A stretch of 64,000 nucleotides of DNA from Sphingobium sp. CR2-8 (GCF_035818615.1 NZ_JAYKZY010000002.1:1862501-1926500); one strand, 5' to 3'; positions 39,511 through 48,180 are shown, counted from the first letter of the stretch. A program made the numbers and translations. The notes: generated by a model not told the origin, from the letters alone.

Positions 39511-40701
39511 TCACGACGCCGATCTCCCGGTTGCGGTTACGAAGGGCGGCGGGGCGCGCGGTTGATATCGACGTTTGAGTATCTCGATGATGATCATTTG
39601 GCCGCCGCAGCACGGGCATGGCGGTCGGGTATCTGTCGGCTCGACGGACATGTCGGCGGTGGCAGGTGGCGCGATCGCGAGCAACTGGCGGGCGCGTTCG
39701 AGGTTGCCCTTGCGCGTGCCGCTGGCGAGCAGACCATAGTGGCGGATGCGGTGGAACCCGCGCGGCAAAGCATGTAGCAGGAAGCGGCGGATGAACTCGT
39801 CGGGGCTGAGCGTCATGACCTGCTGACGCTCGGTGCCGCTGCGGCGATAATCCTTGTAGCGGAACGTGACGCCCGCCTCGTCGAAGCCGATGAGGCGACT
39901 GCTCGAGATGGCGACGCGGTGGGTGTAGCGCGCTAGATAGGCGAGCACCGCCTCGGGCCCGGCAAACGGCGGCTTGGCATAGACCACCCAGCGTTTTTTT
40001 CGCACCGGCGACAGGTGACGTAGGAACGCGCGGCGTTCGGCGAGAGGTGCCATGCTGCCATAGAAGCCAAGCCGACCGGCCTGATGGAGCGCGATCAACC
40101 GCGTCAGGAACAGGCGACGGAACAGCGCGCCGAGCACCCGCACGGGTAGGAGGAACGCCGGTCGCGCGGAGACCCAGCGCTCTGCGTCAAGCGAGATACC
40201 GCCGCCGGGTACGATCATGTGGATGTGCGGATGATGGGTGAGCGCGGAGCCCCAGCTGTGCAGCACGGCGGTGATGCCAATCCGCGCACCGAGATGCTTC
40301 GGGTCGGCGGCGATGATCTGCATCGTCTCGGACGCGGCCTTGAACAGCAGATCGTAGACCAGCGCCTTGTTCTGGAACGCGATGGTGCCGATCTCGGCTG
40401 GCAGCGTGAACACGACATGGAAGTACCCGACCGGCAACAGGTCGGCCTCGCGCTCGGCCAACCAGATGCGCGCGGCCGCACCCTGGCACTTTGGGCAGTG
40501 CCGGTTACGACAGCTGTTATAGGCGATCCGCCAATGGCCGCAGTCGTTGCAGGCCTCGACATGACCACCCATCGCATCGGTGCGGCATTGCTCGACCGCC
40601 GACATGATCTTGAGCTGGTGCAGGCTCAGATGCCCGGCGTGCGCCGCGCGATACGCAGGGCCTGCCGCCCGGAAGATGTCGGCGACCTCGATGGCGGGCA
40701 T
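39511..40701 (-). CDS. IS91 family transposase
   Basis: A 396-residue rolling-circle transposase. A zinc-finger region has C51/C54 and C64/C69/C72 (CNDCGHW...CRNRHCPKC). The HUH motif is HHPHIHMIV (H157, H159, H161) and the catalytic tyrosine region is YLARYTHRVAIS. A second CPCC cluster is near the C-terminus. All are intact, so it could be active. Confidence 0.93.
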   Translation of the reverse strand: MPAIEVADIFRAAGPAYRAAHAGHLSLHQLKIMSAVEQCRTDAMGGHVEACNDCGHWRIAYNSCRNRHCPKCQGAAARIWLAEREADLLPVGYFHVVFTLPAEIGTIAFQNKALVYDLLFKAASETMQIIAADPKHLGARIGITAVLHSWGSALTHHPHIHMIVPGGGISLDAERWVSARPAFLLPVRVLGALFRRLFLTRLIALHQAGRLGFYGSMAPLAERRAFLRHLSPVRKKRWVVYAKPPFAGPEAVLAYLARYTHRVAISSSRLIGFDEAGVTFRYKDYRRSGTERQQVMTLSPDEFIRRFLLHALPRGFHRIRHYGLLASGTRKGNLERARQLLAIAPPATADMSVEPTDTRPPCPCCGGQMIIIEILKRRYQPRAPPPFVTATGRSAS

Positions 40702-40707
40702 CGGCCC

Positions 40708-41610
40708 TCAACCGTCGGGCGTTCCCCCGCCAGGCAGCAGTAGCCGGTCCAGCGGACTGGTCACCGCGCGCATCGTCTTGGTCGCCACCTGCGTGTAAAA
40801 GGCGGTGGTGTTGAGCTTGGCATGGCCGAGCAGCGCCTGGATGACGCGGATATCGACGCCGTCCTCGAGCAGATGCGTGGCGAAGCTGTGCCGCAAGGTG
40901 TGCGGCCCGACGCGCTTGGTGATGTCGGCCGCTTCGGCTGCCTCGACGACGACCCGGTACAGCTGCCGTGTGCTGATCGGCACCATTGCGCTTTGCCCCG
41001 GAAAGAGCCAGCCATCGGGGTACAACACGCCCTGCTGTCGCCCGGCGCGCCACCAGTCGCGCAACAGCACGAGCAGACCTTCGGGCAGCATGGCGTTGCG
41101 GTATCGTCCGCCCTTGCCCTGCTCGATGCGGAGCAGCATGCGCTCGCTGTCGATGTCGCGGACCTTGAGATGCGACACCTCGGCGACGCGCAGGCCTGAG
41201 CCATAGGCGACTGACAAGGCGGCCTGATGCTTCAGGCACGTGGTTGCTTCGAGCAGCCGCTTCATCTCCTCAAGCGTCAAGACCACCGGGATCTTGCGGG
41301 CATGCGCGGTTCGGACCAGCTTGCGCGCGAGGTCGGGCCGGTCGAGCGTGTGCGTGAAGAAGAACCGCAGCGCCGCGACGATGCTGTTCATCGTCGGGGC
41401 GGGCACGCCAGCATCCTGCTGCTCGATCTGGAACTGGCGAAGATCCTCTGCCGTCGCGGTATGCGGCGAGCGCCCCAGCCACGTTGCGAACCGCCCGACG
41501 TCGCGGATATAGTTGCGCTGCGTCTCGCGTGAAAACCGGCGCATGGTCATGTCGTCGATCAGCCGCTGACGCAGCGGGCTGGCAGCAATAACGGGTATCA
41601 GGTCGTTCAT
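40708..41610 (-). CDS. Tyrosine recombinase of the IS91-type element
   Basis: A 300-residue XerC/D-like integrase. The N-terminal SAM-like domain has the segment RRFSRETQRNYIRDVGRF. The catalytic set is visible: SGLRVAEV, HTLRHSFATHLL, LLGHAKLNTT and the nucleophile in AFYTQV. It lies immediately before the transposase gene. Confidence 0.92.
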   Translation of the reverse strand: MNDLIPVIAASPLRQRLIDDMTMRRFSRETQRNYIRDVGRFATWLGRSPHTATAEDLRQFQIEQQDAGVPAPTMNSIVAALRFFFTHTLDRPDLARKLVRTAHARKIPVVLTLEEMKRLLEATTCLKHQAALSVAYGSGLRVAEVSHLKVRDIDSERMLLRIEQGKGGRYRNAMLPEGLLVLLRDWWRAGRQQGVLYPDGWLFPGQSAMVPISTRQLYRVVVEAAEAADITKRVGPHTLRHSFATHLLEDGVDIRVIQALLGHAKLNTTAFYTQVATKTMRAVTSPLDRLLLPGGGTPDG

Positions 41611-41612
41611 CG

Positions 41613-41640
41613 TTCGACTCCTCGTGTTGAAGGAGTCGAA
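41613..41640. repeat. 10-bp inverted repeat at the recombinase-side end of the element
   Basis: TTCGACTCCT (41613-41622) and AGGAGTCGAA (41631-41640) form a perfect palindrome with an 8-base loop, directly upstream of the recombinase ATG. It may be the terIS hairpin or an operator for the recombinase. Confidence 0.7.
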
Positions 41641-41832
41641 ATGTTCTGCCCAAGACCTGCACCGCTCAATCCAGGCGAAGCGCTCGAGTGCCTGACCTTA
41701 CCTCACAGCAAACGCCACTCCGCGCAGCGGTTCGTGCACCGACCATTTGTTGCCATTCGCGACATGAGAAGTCCCATCTGATAGCAGACGTAGGCTCTTG
41801 GCGTTTCAACGATAGCCCATCATACATCGATT

Positions 41833-42042
41833 ATGACTTTTTCCCTTTTCTGCGTGTTGGCACTCACGTTCTTTGCGGGACAGTTTGTAGCGTGGAGAAT
41901 TTTCCGCAGTCGCGCGGGAACCTACAAAAGCGCATTGAAGTGGTCAGCCATTGGCGGCTTTGCAGGATGGCTCACTATGATCGCTACTTTTCTTTTGATT
42001 GGCGATCTGAGCAATTGGCTCGGTTTCTCACTCGGTAGATGA
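41833..42042 (+). CDS. Small two-helix membrane protein, uncertain
   Basis: A 69-residue open frame with two hydrophobic segments (about residues 2-20 and 39-56) split by a basic loop (RIFRSRAGTYKSALK), a layout typical of real small membrane proteins. Codon use is less GC-biased than the neighbours, and I see no Shine-Dalgarno sequence. Lies between the IS91-type element and the GIY-YIG unit. No known family recognised. Confidence 0.45.
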   Translation: MTFSLFCVLALTFFAGQFVAWRIFRSRAGTYKSALKWSAIGGFAGWLTMIATFLLIGDLSNWLGFSLGR

Positions 42043-42098
42043 CGACCAGAAGTCGCCTCTAGAATATGCTGTGCGATGACTTGGAAGCGGCCATTCCC

Positions 42099-42135
42099 TT
42101 TATCGTCACCCCAGCGAAGGCTGGGGTCTCAGGCG
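42099..42135 (+). repeat. Left 37-bp inverted repeat arm (family 2)
   Basis: Perfect inverse match to 42447-42483; the internal hairpin core is CCCCAGC-GAAG-GCTGGGG. Confidence 0.95.
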
Positions 42136-42426
42136 TCAGAAGATAACGTATGAAATATCGCGCCAATCTGGATTGCCTTCTTCCATAAGCCGGATTTTCC
42201 ATTCGCGTTTCCAGGCTTTGAGCGCCTTCTCCCGGGCGATGGCGAGCCTGATGTCTTCATGTGGCTCGACCAGCACAAGGCGGGTCAACCCGTATTTCTT
42301 GCAAAAGGCGGAGCCGGTGCCGTTTCGATGTTGTTCGGCGCGCACAACGATGTCGGCTGTGACGCCGATATAAAGAACGCCTCTCGGCTTGTTTGTCATG
42401 ATGTAGGTGTAGCCGCCTTGCGTCAT
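42136..42426 (-). CDS. GIY-YIG domain nuclease
   Basis: A 96-residue single-domain GIY-YIG protein of the UvrC-like/YhbQ type. The signature halves are GYTYIM (residues 5-10) and VLYIGVT (17-23). Other catalytic-type residues are R29, H33 and E66 (REKALKAW), and the C-terminal GNPDW motif is present, so it looks active. There is no extra DNA-binding domain. It is enclosed between two exact inverted repeats, unlike ordinary housekeeping genes. DNA cleavage is expected from the family; its target is unknown. Confidence 0.92.
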   Translation of the reverse strand: MTQGGYTYIMTNKPRGVLYIGVTADIVVRAEQHRNGTGSAFCKKYGLTRLVLVEPHEDIRLAIAREKALKAWKREWKIRLMEEGNPDWRDISYVIF

Positions 42427-42446
42427 ATTCCATGGTATCGCACCGC

Positions 42447-42483
42447 CGCCTGAGACCCCAGCCTTCGCTGGGGTGACGATAAA
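42447..42483 (-). repeat. Right 37-bp inverted repeat arm (family 2)
   Basis: Exact inverse copy of 42099-42135, 20 bases upstream of the GIY-YIG start codon; it could overlap the promoter of that gene. Confidence 0.95.
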
Positions 42484-42651
42484 TCTATGTCAGCTATGCG
42501 GAAATTGCATCCGTAAACCGCCTAGCTGCTTCCCACCCCTTCAGGCCATCGACAATAGCGCTTCGGCATTAGGCTGCTGTGCAGTTTTGGGCGGGAAAGC
42601 AATCGAGGCGAGAGGATGGTTCGCCGCTCGCTTCGCTCGCACCCACCCCAA

Positions 42652-42673
42652 CCCCTCCCTTGGAAGGGAGGGG
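42652..42673 (+). repeat. Perfect 10-bp hairpin CCCCTCCCTT/AAGGGAGGGG
   Basis: A 10-bp stem with a two-base loop, followed on the plus strand by CTTTTG. It sits in the gene-free stretch between the GIY-YIG unit and dnaE2. It could terminate plus-strand transcription, but the motif is also a common dispersed repeat type, related to the CTCTCCC palindromes at 23224-23418. Confidence 0.6.
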
Positions 42674-42740
42674 CTTTTGTTGTGTCCGCCCATTTCCACT
42701 ATTCCCCCATGCGCCGGGAGGACGGTCATCCCGGCTTCGT

Positions 42741-45700
42741 TCAATGAAAATCGCGGGACTTGGGCAATATCCGCACATCGCGCGGATGGCGGCGGGGGGA
42801 TGGGGCCGCGCGCGGGCGGCCCGGATGCGTCACCTCGTCCCCGCGCATCATCGGCTGTTCGTTCAGCCATTCCAGCGCGGCGCTGGCGTCGATGACGCGG
42901 TCGACCATCAGGTGGACGACATTCTCCTTGCTGCGCTGGACTTCCCCATCGATCAGCATCAGGCGGGAGGCCATCACCGCGCGGCGCTGTTTTTCCATCT
43001 CGCGCGCCCAGAGCAGCGCATTGACGATGCCGCTTTCATCCTCGATCGTGATGAAGACCGCATTGCCCTTGCCCGGTCGCTGGCGGATCAGCACCACGCC
43101 CGCCACGCGCACCTTCGTCCCATCCTTGGCCGCATTGATCGACGCACAATCGATCGCGCCGCGCTCGGCAAAATGGCTACGCAGAAACTGCATCGGATGC
43201 CCTTTGAGCGACAGGCGGTGGGTCGCATAATCGATGGCGACCTCTTCGGACAACGGCATGGTGGGCAGCGCCGGGTCCGGCTCCTGCCCCAGTTCCGGCA
43301 GATCCTGCGCGGCAAAGAGCGGCAATTGGGCGGGCGGGACGCGGCGCGCCTCCCACCCCGCTGCGCGCCGGTTGCTGCCGATCGAGCGCAGCGCGTCGGC
43401 ATCCGCCAGTAGATGGAGCGCCCGCGCGGGCATCCCCGCGCGCCGGGCCAGATCCTCCATGTCGCGGATCGGCGCGTCCGCCCGCGCCGCGATCAGCGCC
43501 TTCGCCCATTCCTCGCGAAAACCATCGATCCGGTTGAGGCCGAGGCGGAGTATCCGTTCGCCTTCCAGACTGCTGTACCATAGGCTTGCCTGGACATCGA
43601 TCGGCCGGGCTTCGACGCCATGTTGCTGCGCGTCGCGCACCAACTGGGCGGGGGCGTAGAAGCCCATCGGCTGGCTGTTGAGCAGGGCGCAGGCGAAGAC
43701 GGCGGGATAATGGCATTTCAGCCAAGAGGAAACATAGGCGAGCCAGCCGAACGCCTGCGCATGGCTTTCGGGGAAGCCATATTCGCCGAACCCTTCGATC
43801 TGTTTGAAACAGCGTTCGGCGAAATCGCGCTGATAGCCGCGCGCCACCATGCCCTCGATCAACTGTCCCTGATACAGGCTGACCTTGCCGGTGCGGCGGA
43901 AGGTCGCCATGGCGCGGCGCAAGCCATCGGCCTGTACGGGCGTGAAACCACCCGCCACGATGGCGAGCCGCATCGCCTGTTCCTGGAACAGGGGCACGCC
44001 CATCGTCTTACCCAATACGTCCTTCAATTCATCCGGGCTGCCGGGCGGTCCGGGCAATTCGGGGTCCTCCTCGCCGTTTCGTCGCCGCAGATAGGGATGG
44101 ACCATGCCGCCCTGGATCGGCCCGGGTCGCACGATCGCGACCTGGATGACGAGGTCGTAGAGTTCCTTGGGCTTCATCCGGGGCAGCATGGCGATCTGCG
44201 CGCGGCTTTCGACCTGGAAGGTGCCGATGCTGTCGCCCTTTTGCAGCATGGCGTAGGTGTCGGGATCTTCCAGTGGGACGGTGTCGAGGGTCAGGTCGCC
44301 CAGGCCGTGGAGGCGCATCAGATCGAAACTCTTGCGGATCGCGGTCAGCATGCCGAGCGCCAGCACGTCCACCTTCATCAGCCTGAGCGTTTCGAGATCA
44401 TCCTTGTCCCATTCGATGAAGGTGCGGTCGGGCATGGCGGCATTGTGGATCGGCACCAGTTCGTCGAGCCGCCCCTGGCTGAGCACGAAGCCGCCGACAT
44501 GCTGCGAGAGGTGGCGGGGGAATTCGAGCAATTGGCTCGCCATGTCGCGCAGCCGGGCGAGTTCGGGGTTGGCGGGATCGAAACCGGCCTGGGTCAGGCG
44601 CGCTTCGGGCACTTCGTCGCCGCCCCAACTGCCCCAGACCGTGCCGGACAGGCGCGCCGTCACATCCTCCGTCAGGCCCAGCGCCTTGCCGACTTCGCGC
44701 AGCGCGCTGCGCTGGCGGTAGCGGATGACGGTCGCGGCGATCCCGGCCCGCTCGCGCGAGTAGCGGCGGTAGATATATTGCATCACCTCCTCGCGCCGCT
44801 CATGTTCGAAATCGACGTCGATGTCGGGCGGTTCTGCGCGTTCTTCGGTCAGGAAACGGGAGAAGAGCAGTTTCTGTTCGACCGGGTCGATCGGGGTGAC
44901 GCCGAGCAGATAACAGACCAGCGAATTGGCGGCGGACCCGCGCCCCTGGCACAGGATCGGCGGATCGAGGCTGCGGGCATGGGCGACGATGTCGTGGACG
45001 GTGAGGAAATAATAGGCGTAATTCTTGTGCCGGATCAGGCGAAACTCTTCATCCAGTATCTTGCGATAGGCGGGAGGCAATCCGTCGGGGAAGCGGGCTT
45101 TCGCTTTTTCCTCCACCAGATGTTCCAGCCAGTCCTGCGGCGCCCAGCCATCGGGCACAGGCTCGTGCGGATATTCGTAGACGAGTTGGTCGAGGGTGAA
45201 ATCGATGCAGTCCAGCACGTCCTGCGTCGCGGCGATCGCCTGCGGACAGGCGGTAAAGAGGCGCGCCATTTCGGTGGGCGGTTTCAGGTGACGCTCGGCA
45301 TTGGGGGCAAGGCGGCGGCCCGCGGTCTGGATGGTCAGGCCTTCGCGGATGCAGGTCAGCACATCCTGCATCGGCCGATCCGCCGCTTGCGCATAAAGCG
45401 GATCGTTGGTGGCGATCAGCGGCACGCCGCTTTGTGCGGACAGCGTCATGCGCCGCGCCAGCAGCCGGGCGTCGCGCCCGGACCGTCCCATCGTCGCGGC
45501 TAGCCAGAGATGCGGTGTCAGCGCGCGCAATCGGGCCAGCAGAGCGGGATCGCCATCCATTGCGATCAGCGCCATGTCCTGCGCATGGTCGATCAGGTCG
45601 GAAAGCCCGAGTGCGCATGCGCCCTTCGTCGTACGGCGGTTGCCCAGCGTCAGCAGGCGGGTCAGCCGTCCCCAGCCGAAACGAGTGCGGGGATAGGCGA

Positions 45701-45968
45701 CGATATCCGGCGTGCCATCAGTAAAGACCAGTCGCGCGCCGACGATGAGGCGCATCGTGACACCCAGCGGCTTCAGATCCTTGAGCGCCTGATGCGCGCG
45801 CACGACCCCCGCCACGCTGTTGCGATCGGCGATGCCGATGCCGGTCATGCCCAAATGGGCGGCCTGACGCACCATGTCGCCAGGATGGGACGCGCCACGC
45901 AGGAAACTGAAATTGGTCGCGGCCACGACCTCCGCAAAGGCCGGTATCTGGCCGGGCAGGCCGCTCAT
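42741..45968 (-). CDS. dnaE2: Error-prone DNA polymerase DnaE2 (ImuC)
   Basis: A 1075-residue C-family polymerase without a proofreading exonuclease. An N-terminal PHP domain (NFSFLRGASHPGDMV) is followed by the polymerase core, with the active-site acids in PDIDVDFEHERR at about residue 381, and an OB domain near the C-terminus. It ends with the DnaE2-typical HPRDVRILPKSRDFH. ATG at 45968 overlaps the imuB stop by four bases. It extends mismatched or lesion-containing primers during SOS mutagenesis, together with ImuA and ImuB. Confidence 0.97.
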   Translation of the reverse strand: MSGLPGQIPAFAEVVAATNFSFLRGASHPGDMVRQAAHLGMTGIGIADRNSVAGVVRAHQALKDLKPLGVTMRLIVGARLVFTDGTPDIVAYPRTRFGWGRLTRLLTLGNRRTTKGACALGLSDLIDHAQDMALIAMDGDPALLARLRALTPHLWLAATMGRSGRDARLLARRMTLSAQSGVPLIATNDPLYAQAADRPMQDVLTCIREGLTIQTAGRRLAPNAERHLKPPTEMARLFTACPQAIAATQDVLDCIDFTLDQLVYEYPHEPVPDGWAPQDWLEHLVEEKAKARFPDGLPPAYRKILDEEFRLIRHKNYAYYFLTVHDIVAHARSLDPPILCQGRGSAANSLVCYLLGVTPIDPVEQKLLFSRFLTEERAEPPDIDVDFEHERREEVMQYIYRRYSRERAGIAATVIRYRQRSALREVGKALGLTEDVTARLSGTVWGSWGGDEVPEARLTQAGFDPANPELARLRDMASQLLEFPRHLSQHVGGFVLSQGRLDELVPIHNAAMPDRTFIEWDKDDLETLRLMKVDVLALGMLTAIRKSFDLMRLHGLGDLTLDTVPLEDPDTYAMLQKGDSIGTFQVESRAQIAMLPRMKPKELYDLVIQVAIVRPGPIQGGMVHPYLRRRNGEEDPELPGPPGSPDELKDVLGKTMGVPLFQEQAMRLAIVAGGFTPVQADGLRRAMATFRRTGKVSLYQGQLIEGMVARGYQRDFAERCFKQIEGFGEYGFPESHAQAFGWLAYVSSWLKCHYPAVFACALLNSQPMGFYAPAQLVRDAQQHGVEARPIDVQASLWYSSLEGERILRLGLNRIDGFREEWAKALIAARADAPIRDMEDLARRAGMPARALHLLADADALRSIGSNRRAAGWEARRVPPAQLPLFAAQDLPELGQEPDPALPTMPLSEEVAIDYATHRLSLKGHPMQFLRSHFAERGAIDCASINAAKDGTKVRVAGVVLIRQRPGKGNAVFITIEDESGIVNALLWAREMEKQRRAVMASRLMLIDGEVQRSKENVVHLMVDRVIDASAALEWLNEQPMMRGDEVTHPGRPRAAPSPRRHPRDVRILPKSRDFH

Positions 45969-47503
45969 GCGAACAGGCCGTGCAGATACCAGCCGATATC
46001 GGCCTCTTCCCCGAACAGCCCGTAGCGAAACATCCAGTAGCGACGGCCATCGCCATCCTCGATCCGGTAATAGTCGCGCGTTCGACCGGCCCCTCCCGGC
46101 TGATGCCCGTCGCGCCTGCGCCACCATTCCGCCGCGATCCTTTCCGGCCCTTCGGCCAGCCGCACCTCATGCAGGCGGTCGCGCCAGCGGAAACGCTGGG
46201 GCGGGCCATCGGGCACCCCGGCGATCACCGATACGGGCTGGGGCGGGTCGAACAGCAGCAGCGGTCGGGGCGCACGATCCACCGTTGCAGGCCAAGGCCG
46301 GGATTGCGCCTGGGTCGCGGGGACCAGTTGCTGCGCACCTTCGGGCAGATGGCGGTCGCAGGGCTGCAAGCGGCGCACATTGTCCGGGCCGAGCCGGATG
46401 CCGAGCCGGTCGATCAAGGCGACGATGCCATCCTCTCTCGCCTGCGCCTCCTCTCCTTCCATCACCTGTTGCCGTTCGACCATCGGCTCGACCCGTGGCA
46501 CCGCCAGAAGCACCGCGTCGAAGCCGAAGCCGGGATCGAGCGGGTCGGCCATCGTGTCGATCCGCTCATGCAGCAGGCGCAATATGGCGGAGGGATCGCG
46601 CACCGGTTGTCCGGTTTCGATTGCCAGCCCCTGCCGCGCGCCATCGCTGCGCAGCAAGCGGATGACGAAGCGCCGCCCGCCAAGCTTGCGCGCCTCCATC
46701 TGTCGCACGGCCTGGCCCAGCAGATCCTCGATCACGTCCATCACATCCTCGGTGCGGGCGATCGGTTCGGGGAAGCGGGCTTCGGCGCGGATCGCCACGA
46801 CGGGACGGCGCGGCGTGATCGGGCTGGGCGCTTCGCCCAATATCTGGCGCAGGCGGGTGACGGCCTGTTCGCCGAACCGCGCGGCGATCATCCCCATCGG
46901 TCGTCGGGCAAGGTCGCCGATGCTGCGCAGTCCGGCACGGCGCAAGGCGGCAAGCGCGCCATCGTCCAGCTCCAGCGCCGCGACCGGCAACGCCTGGACA
47001 TCGTTCGACCGGCCGCCGTGCCGCGCCATCGCCCGCGCTGCCATGGCGTTGGGACCGAAACCATGCCGACTGGCATGGCCCGCCATCGCCCGCGCCTGTC
47101 GCGCCAAGGCGCGCTGGCCACCGAACAAATGGGTGCAACCGCTGATGTCCAGAACCAGTCCATCGGGGGCGTCGAGTGCGACCATGGGCGTGAAATGCCG
47201 CATCTTTTCCAGCAGCCGGTCGAGCGCATCCGCATCGGCGACGGGATCGGCCGGACGCGTGGTCAGCGTAGGGCAACGCGCCCGTGCATCGGCCAGCGTC
47301 ATGCCGGACGACAGCCCCTGCCCGGCCGCCAGCCCATCCACCGCCGCCAGACGCAACGCATTGCCGACCCGCGCCACAAGGGCGAGCGGCTGCGCGCCAT
47401 CCTCAGGCGACCTTTCGCCGGCCGTCGCCATCGTCGCCCGCATCCGTTCGCAGGCGAGAAAAGGGAACCACAGCGCCAGGCACAGGCGCTCTCCAGTCTG
47501 CAT
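45965..47503 (-). CDS. imuB: ImuB, Y-family polymerase-like protein of the mutasome
   Basis: A 512-residue relative of Y-family polymerases that lacks the usual catalytic acids and acts as the hub linking the beta clamp, ImuA and DnaE2. The opening LCLALWFPFLACERMR is typical. The segment LVLDISGCTHLFGG corresponds to the palm, and RSIGDLARRPMGMIAARFG is the helix-hairpin-helix region. I use the ATG at 47503; 47527 is possible. Either way it overlaps the imuA 3' end by about 100-125 bases in another frame. Confidence 0.93.
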   Translation of the reverse strand: MQTGERLCLALWFPFLACERMRATMATAGERSPEDGAQPLALVARVGNALRLAAVDGLAAGQGLSSGMTLADARARCPTLTTRPADPVADADALDRLLEKMRHFTPMVALDAPDGLVLDISGCTHLFGGQRALARQARAMAGHASRHGFGPNAMAARAMARHGGRSNDVQALPVAALELDDGALAALRRAGLRSIGDLARRPMGMIAARFGEQAVTRLRQILGEAPSPITPRRPVVAIRAEARFPEPIARTEDVMDVIEDLLGQAVRQMEARKLGGRRFVIRLLRSDGARQGLAIETGQPVRDPSAILRLLHERIDTMADPLDPGFGFDAVLLAVPRVEPMVERQQVMEGEEAQAREDGIVALIDRLGIRLGPDNVRRLQPCDRHLPEGAQQLVPATQAQSRPWPATVDRAPRPLLLFDPPQPVSVIAGVPDGPPQRFRWRDRLHEVRLAEGPERIAAEWWRRRDGHQPGGAGRTRDYYRIEDGDGRRYWMFRYGLFGEEADIGWYLHGLFA

Positions 47504-48146
47504 CCCTGAAACATCCATGTTCGCCATCCCATATCAGCCGCCAGCGGCCACCCGCAGGGCCGCTGCGGCAGCGGAGCAATTCGACATCCAGTGCGGGCCA
47601 GCCAGGGGCATCGGCTTCCAGGGCGACCGATGGCGCGCTTTGGATCACCCAGCGGGTCTGCGCGCCGCTGGATCGCGGTTCGGCCTCGTTCCGTAACAGC
47701 AGGATACAGGCGCGCGATGCTTCGGCCGCCAGCACGAGCCGACGGCTGGCCGTCAGATCATAGTCGGCGAACCGCCCTTCGCTTTCCATCAGCACCGTGG
47801 ACACGCCCGGACAGCGCGCCGCCTCCAGCCCGGCGCGCAGCATGTCCACATCGGTTTTCGTTTCGACGATCGTCAGCCTGTCCGGCTGGATACCCAGCAA
47901 GGCCAATCCATCGCCGGAAAACAGTGTCGACAGGCGCTTGCGATGCAAGGCGCGCAGGGCAAATATCGCCCCTGGCCGAACGGCCTGTCCCTGGGTCAGG
48001 GCAAAGGCGAGCGCGGCGGCCTTATCCTCGCTGCGGCAGTGAATTTCATGCAGATATCCCTGCTCAAGCGTCGGAAAGGACGCCTGCATATCCGACGCAT
48101 GCCGTTCGGCCGGATGCGCGGCGTTGATGGGGAAACTGCCAGTCAT
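47403..48146 (-). CDS. imuA: ImuA, RecA/SulA-like accessory protein
   Basis: A 247-residue ImuA, required with ImuB and DnaE2 for damage-induced mutagenesis. The core includes IHCRSEDKAAALAFALT, a RecA-like middle part (LTIVETKTDVDMLRAGLEAA) and ACILLLRNEAEPRSSGAQTRW. A perfect LexA box lies 20 bases upstream of the ATG. Its last 100-odd bases double as the start of imuB. Confidence 0.9.
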   Translation of the reverse strand: MTGSFPINAAHPAERHASDMQASFPTLEQGYLHEIHCRSEDKAAALAFALTQGQAVRPGAIFALRALHRKRLSTLFSGDGLALLGIQPDRLTIVETKTDVDMLRAGLEAARCPGVSTVLMESEGRFADYDLTASRRLVLAAEASRACILLLRNEAEPRSSGAQTRWVIQSAPSVALEADAPGWPALDVELLRCRSGPAGGRWRLIWDGEHGCFRDADWRAPVPGAVVPFSRLRTDAGDDGDGRRKVA

Positions 48147-48165
48147 ATCTCGAATCGCTCACTAT

Positions 48166-48180
48166 GTTCCCTTTATGTTC
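48166..48180. promoter_or_regulatory. LexA (SOS) box upstream of imuA
   Basis: GTTC-CCTTTAT-GTTC is an exact match to the alphaproteobacterial SOS box GTTC-N7-GTTC. It is 20 bases from the imuA start and 95 bases before the divergent metal-resistance gene. Confidence 0.92.

Larger units (their letters stand above)
39511..41640 (-). mobile_element. IS91-type element with tyrosine recombinase
   Basis: Two minus-strand genes 6 bases apart, a tyrosine recombinase then a Y2/HUH-like transposase, form the arrangement known for a subgroup of IS91-family elements. A perfect 10-bp inverted repeat (41613-41640) just upstream of the recombinase is a candidate for the terIS end. The other end is beyond the transposase stop and is not defined. 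GC content and codon use are similar to the host, so the element is not obviously foreign. Confidence 0.8.
42099..42483 (-). mobile_element. GIY-YIG unit bounded by perfect 37-bp inverted repeats (candidate mobile unit)
   Basis: The 37 bases at 42099-42135 recur exactly, in inverse orientation, at 42447-42483. Each arm contains the hairpin CCCCAGCGAAGGCTGGGG plus unique flanks (TTTATCGTCA outside, TCTCAGGCG inside). The GIY-YIG gene fills the inside: its stop touches the left arm and its start is 20 bases from the right arm. No target-site duplication is visible. Mobility is an inference from the symmetry. Confidence 0.6.

Noticed and set aside
41688..42038. A 116-codon frame overlapping the small membrane protein
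   Set aside because: No hydrophobic or domain pattern; the overlapping 69-codon frame is more protein-like.
42099..42483. A CRISPR array made of the repeated hairpins
   Set aside because: Only two arms, in inverse orientation and separated by a gene; no regular spacers. No CRISPR array is seen anywhere in the window.
42652..42673. This hairpin as the dnaE2 terminator
   Set aside because: On the dnaE2 strand it is not followed by a U-run; the T-run is on the other strand, where no gene ends.
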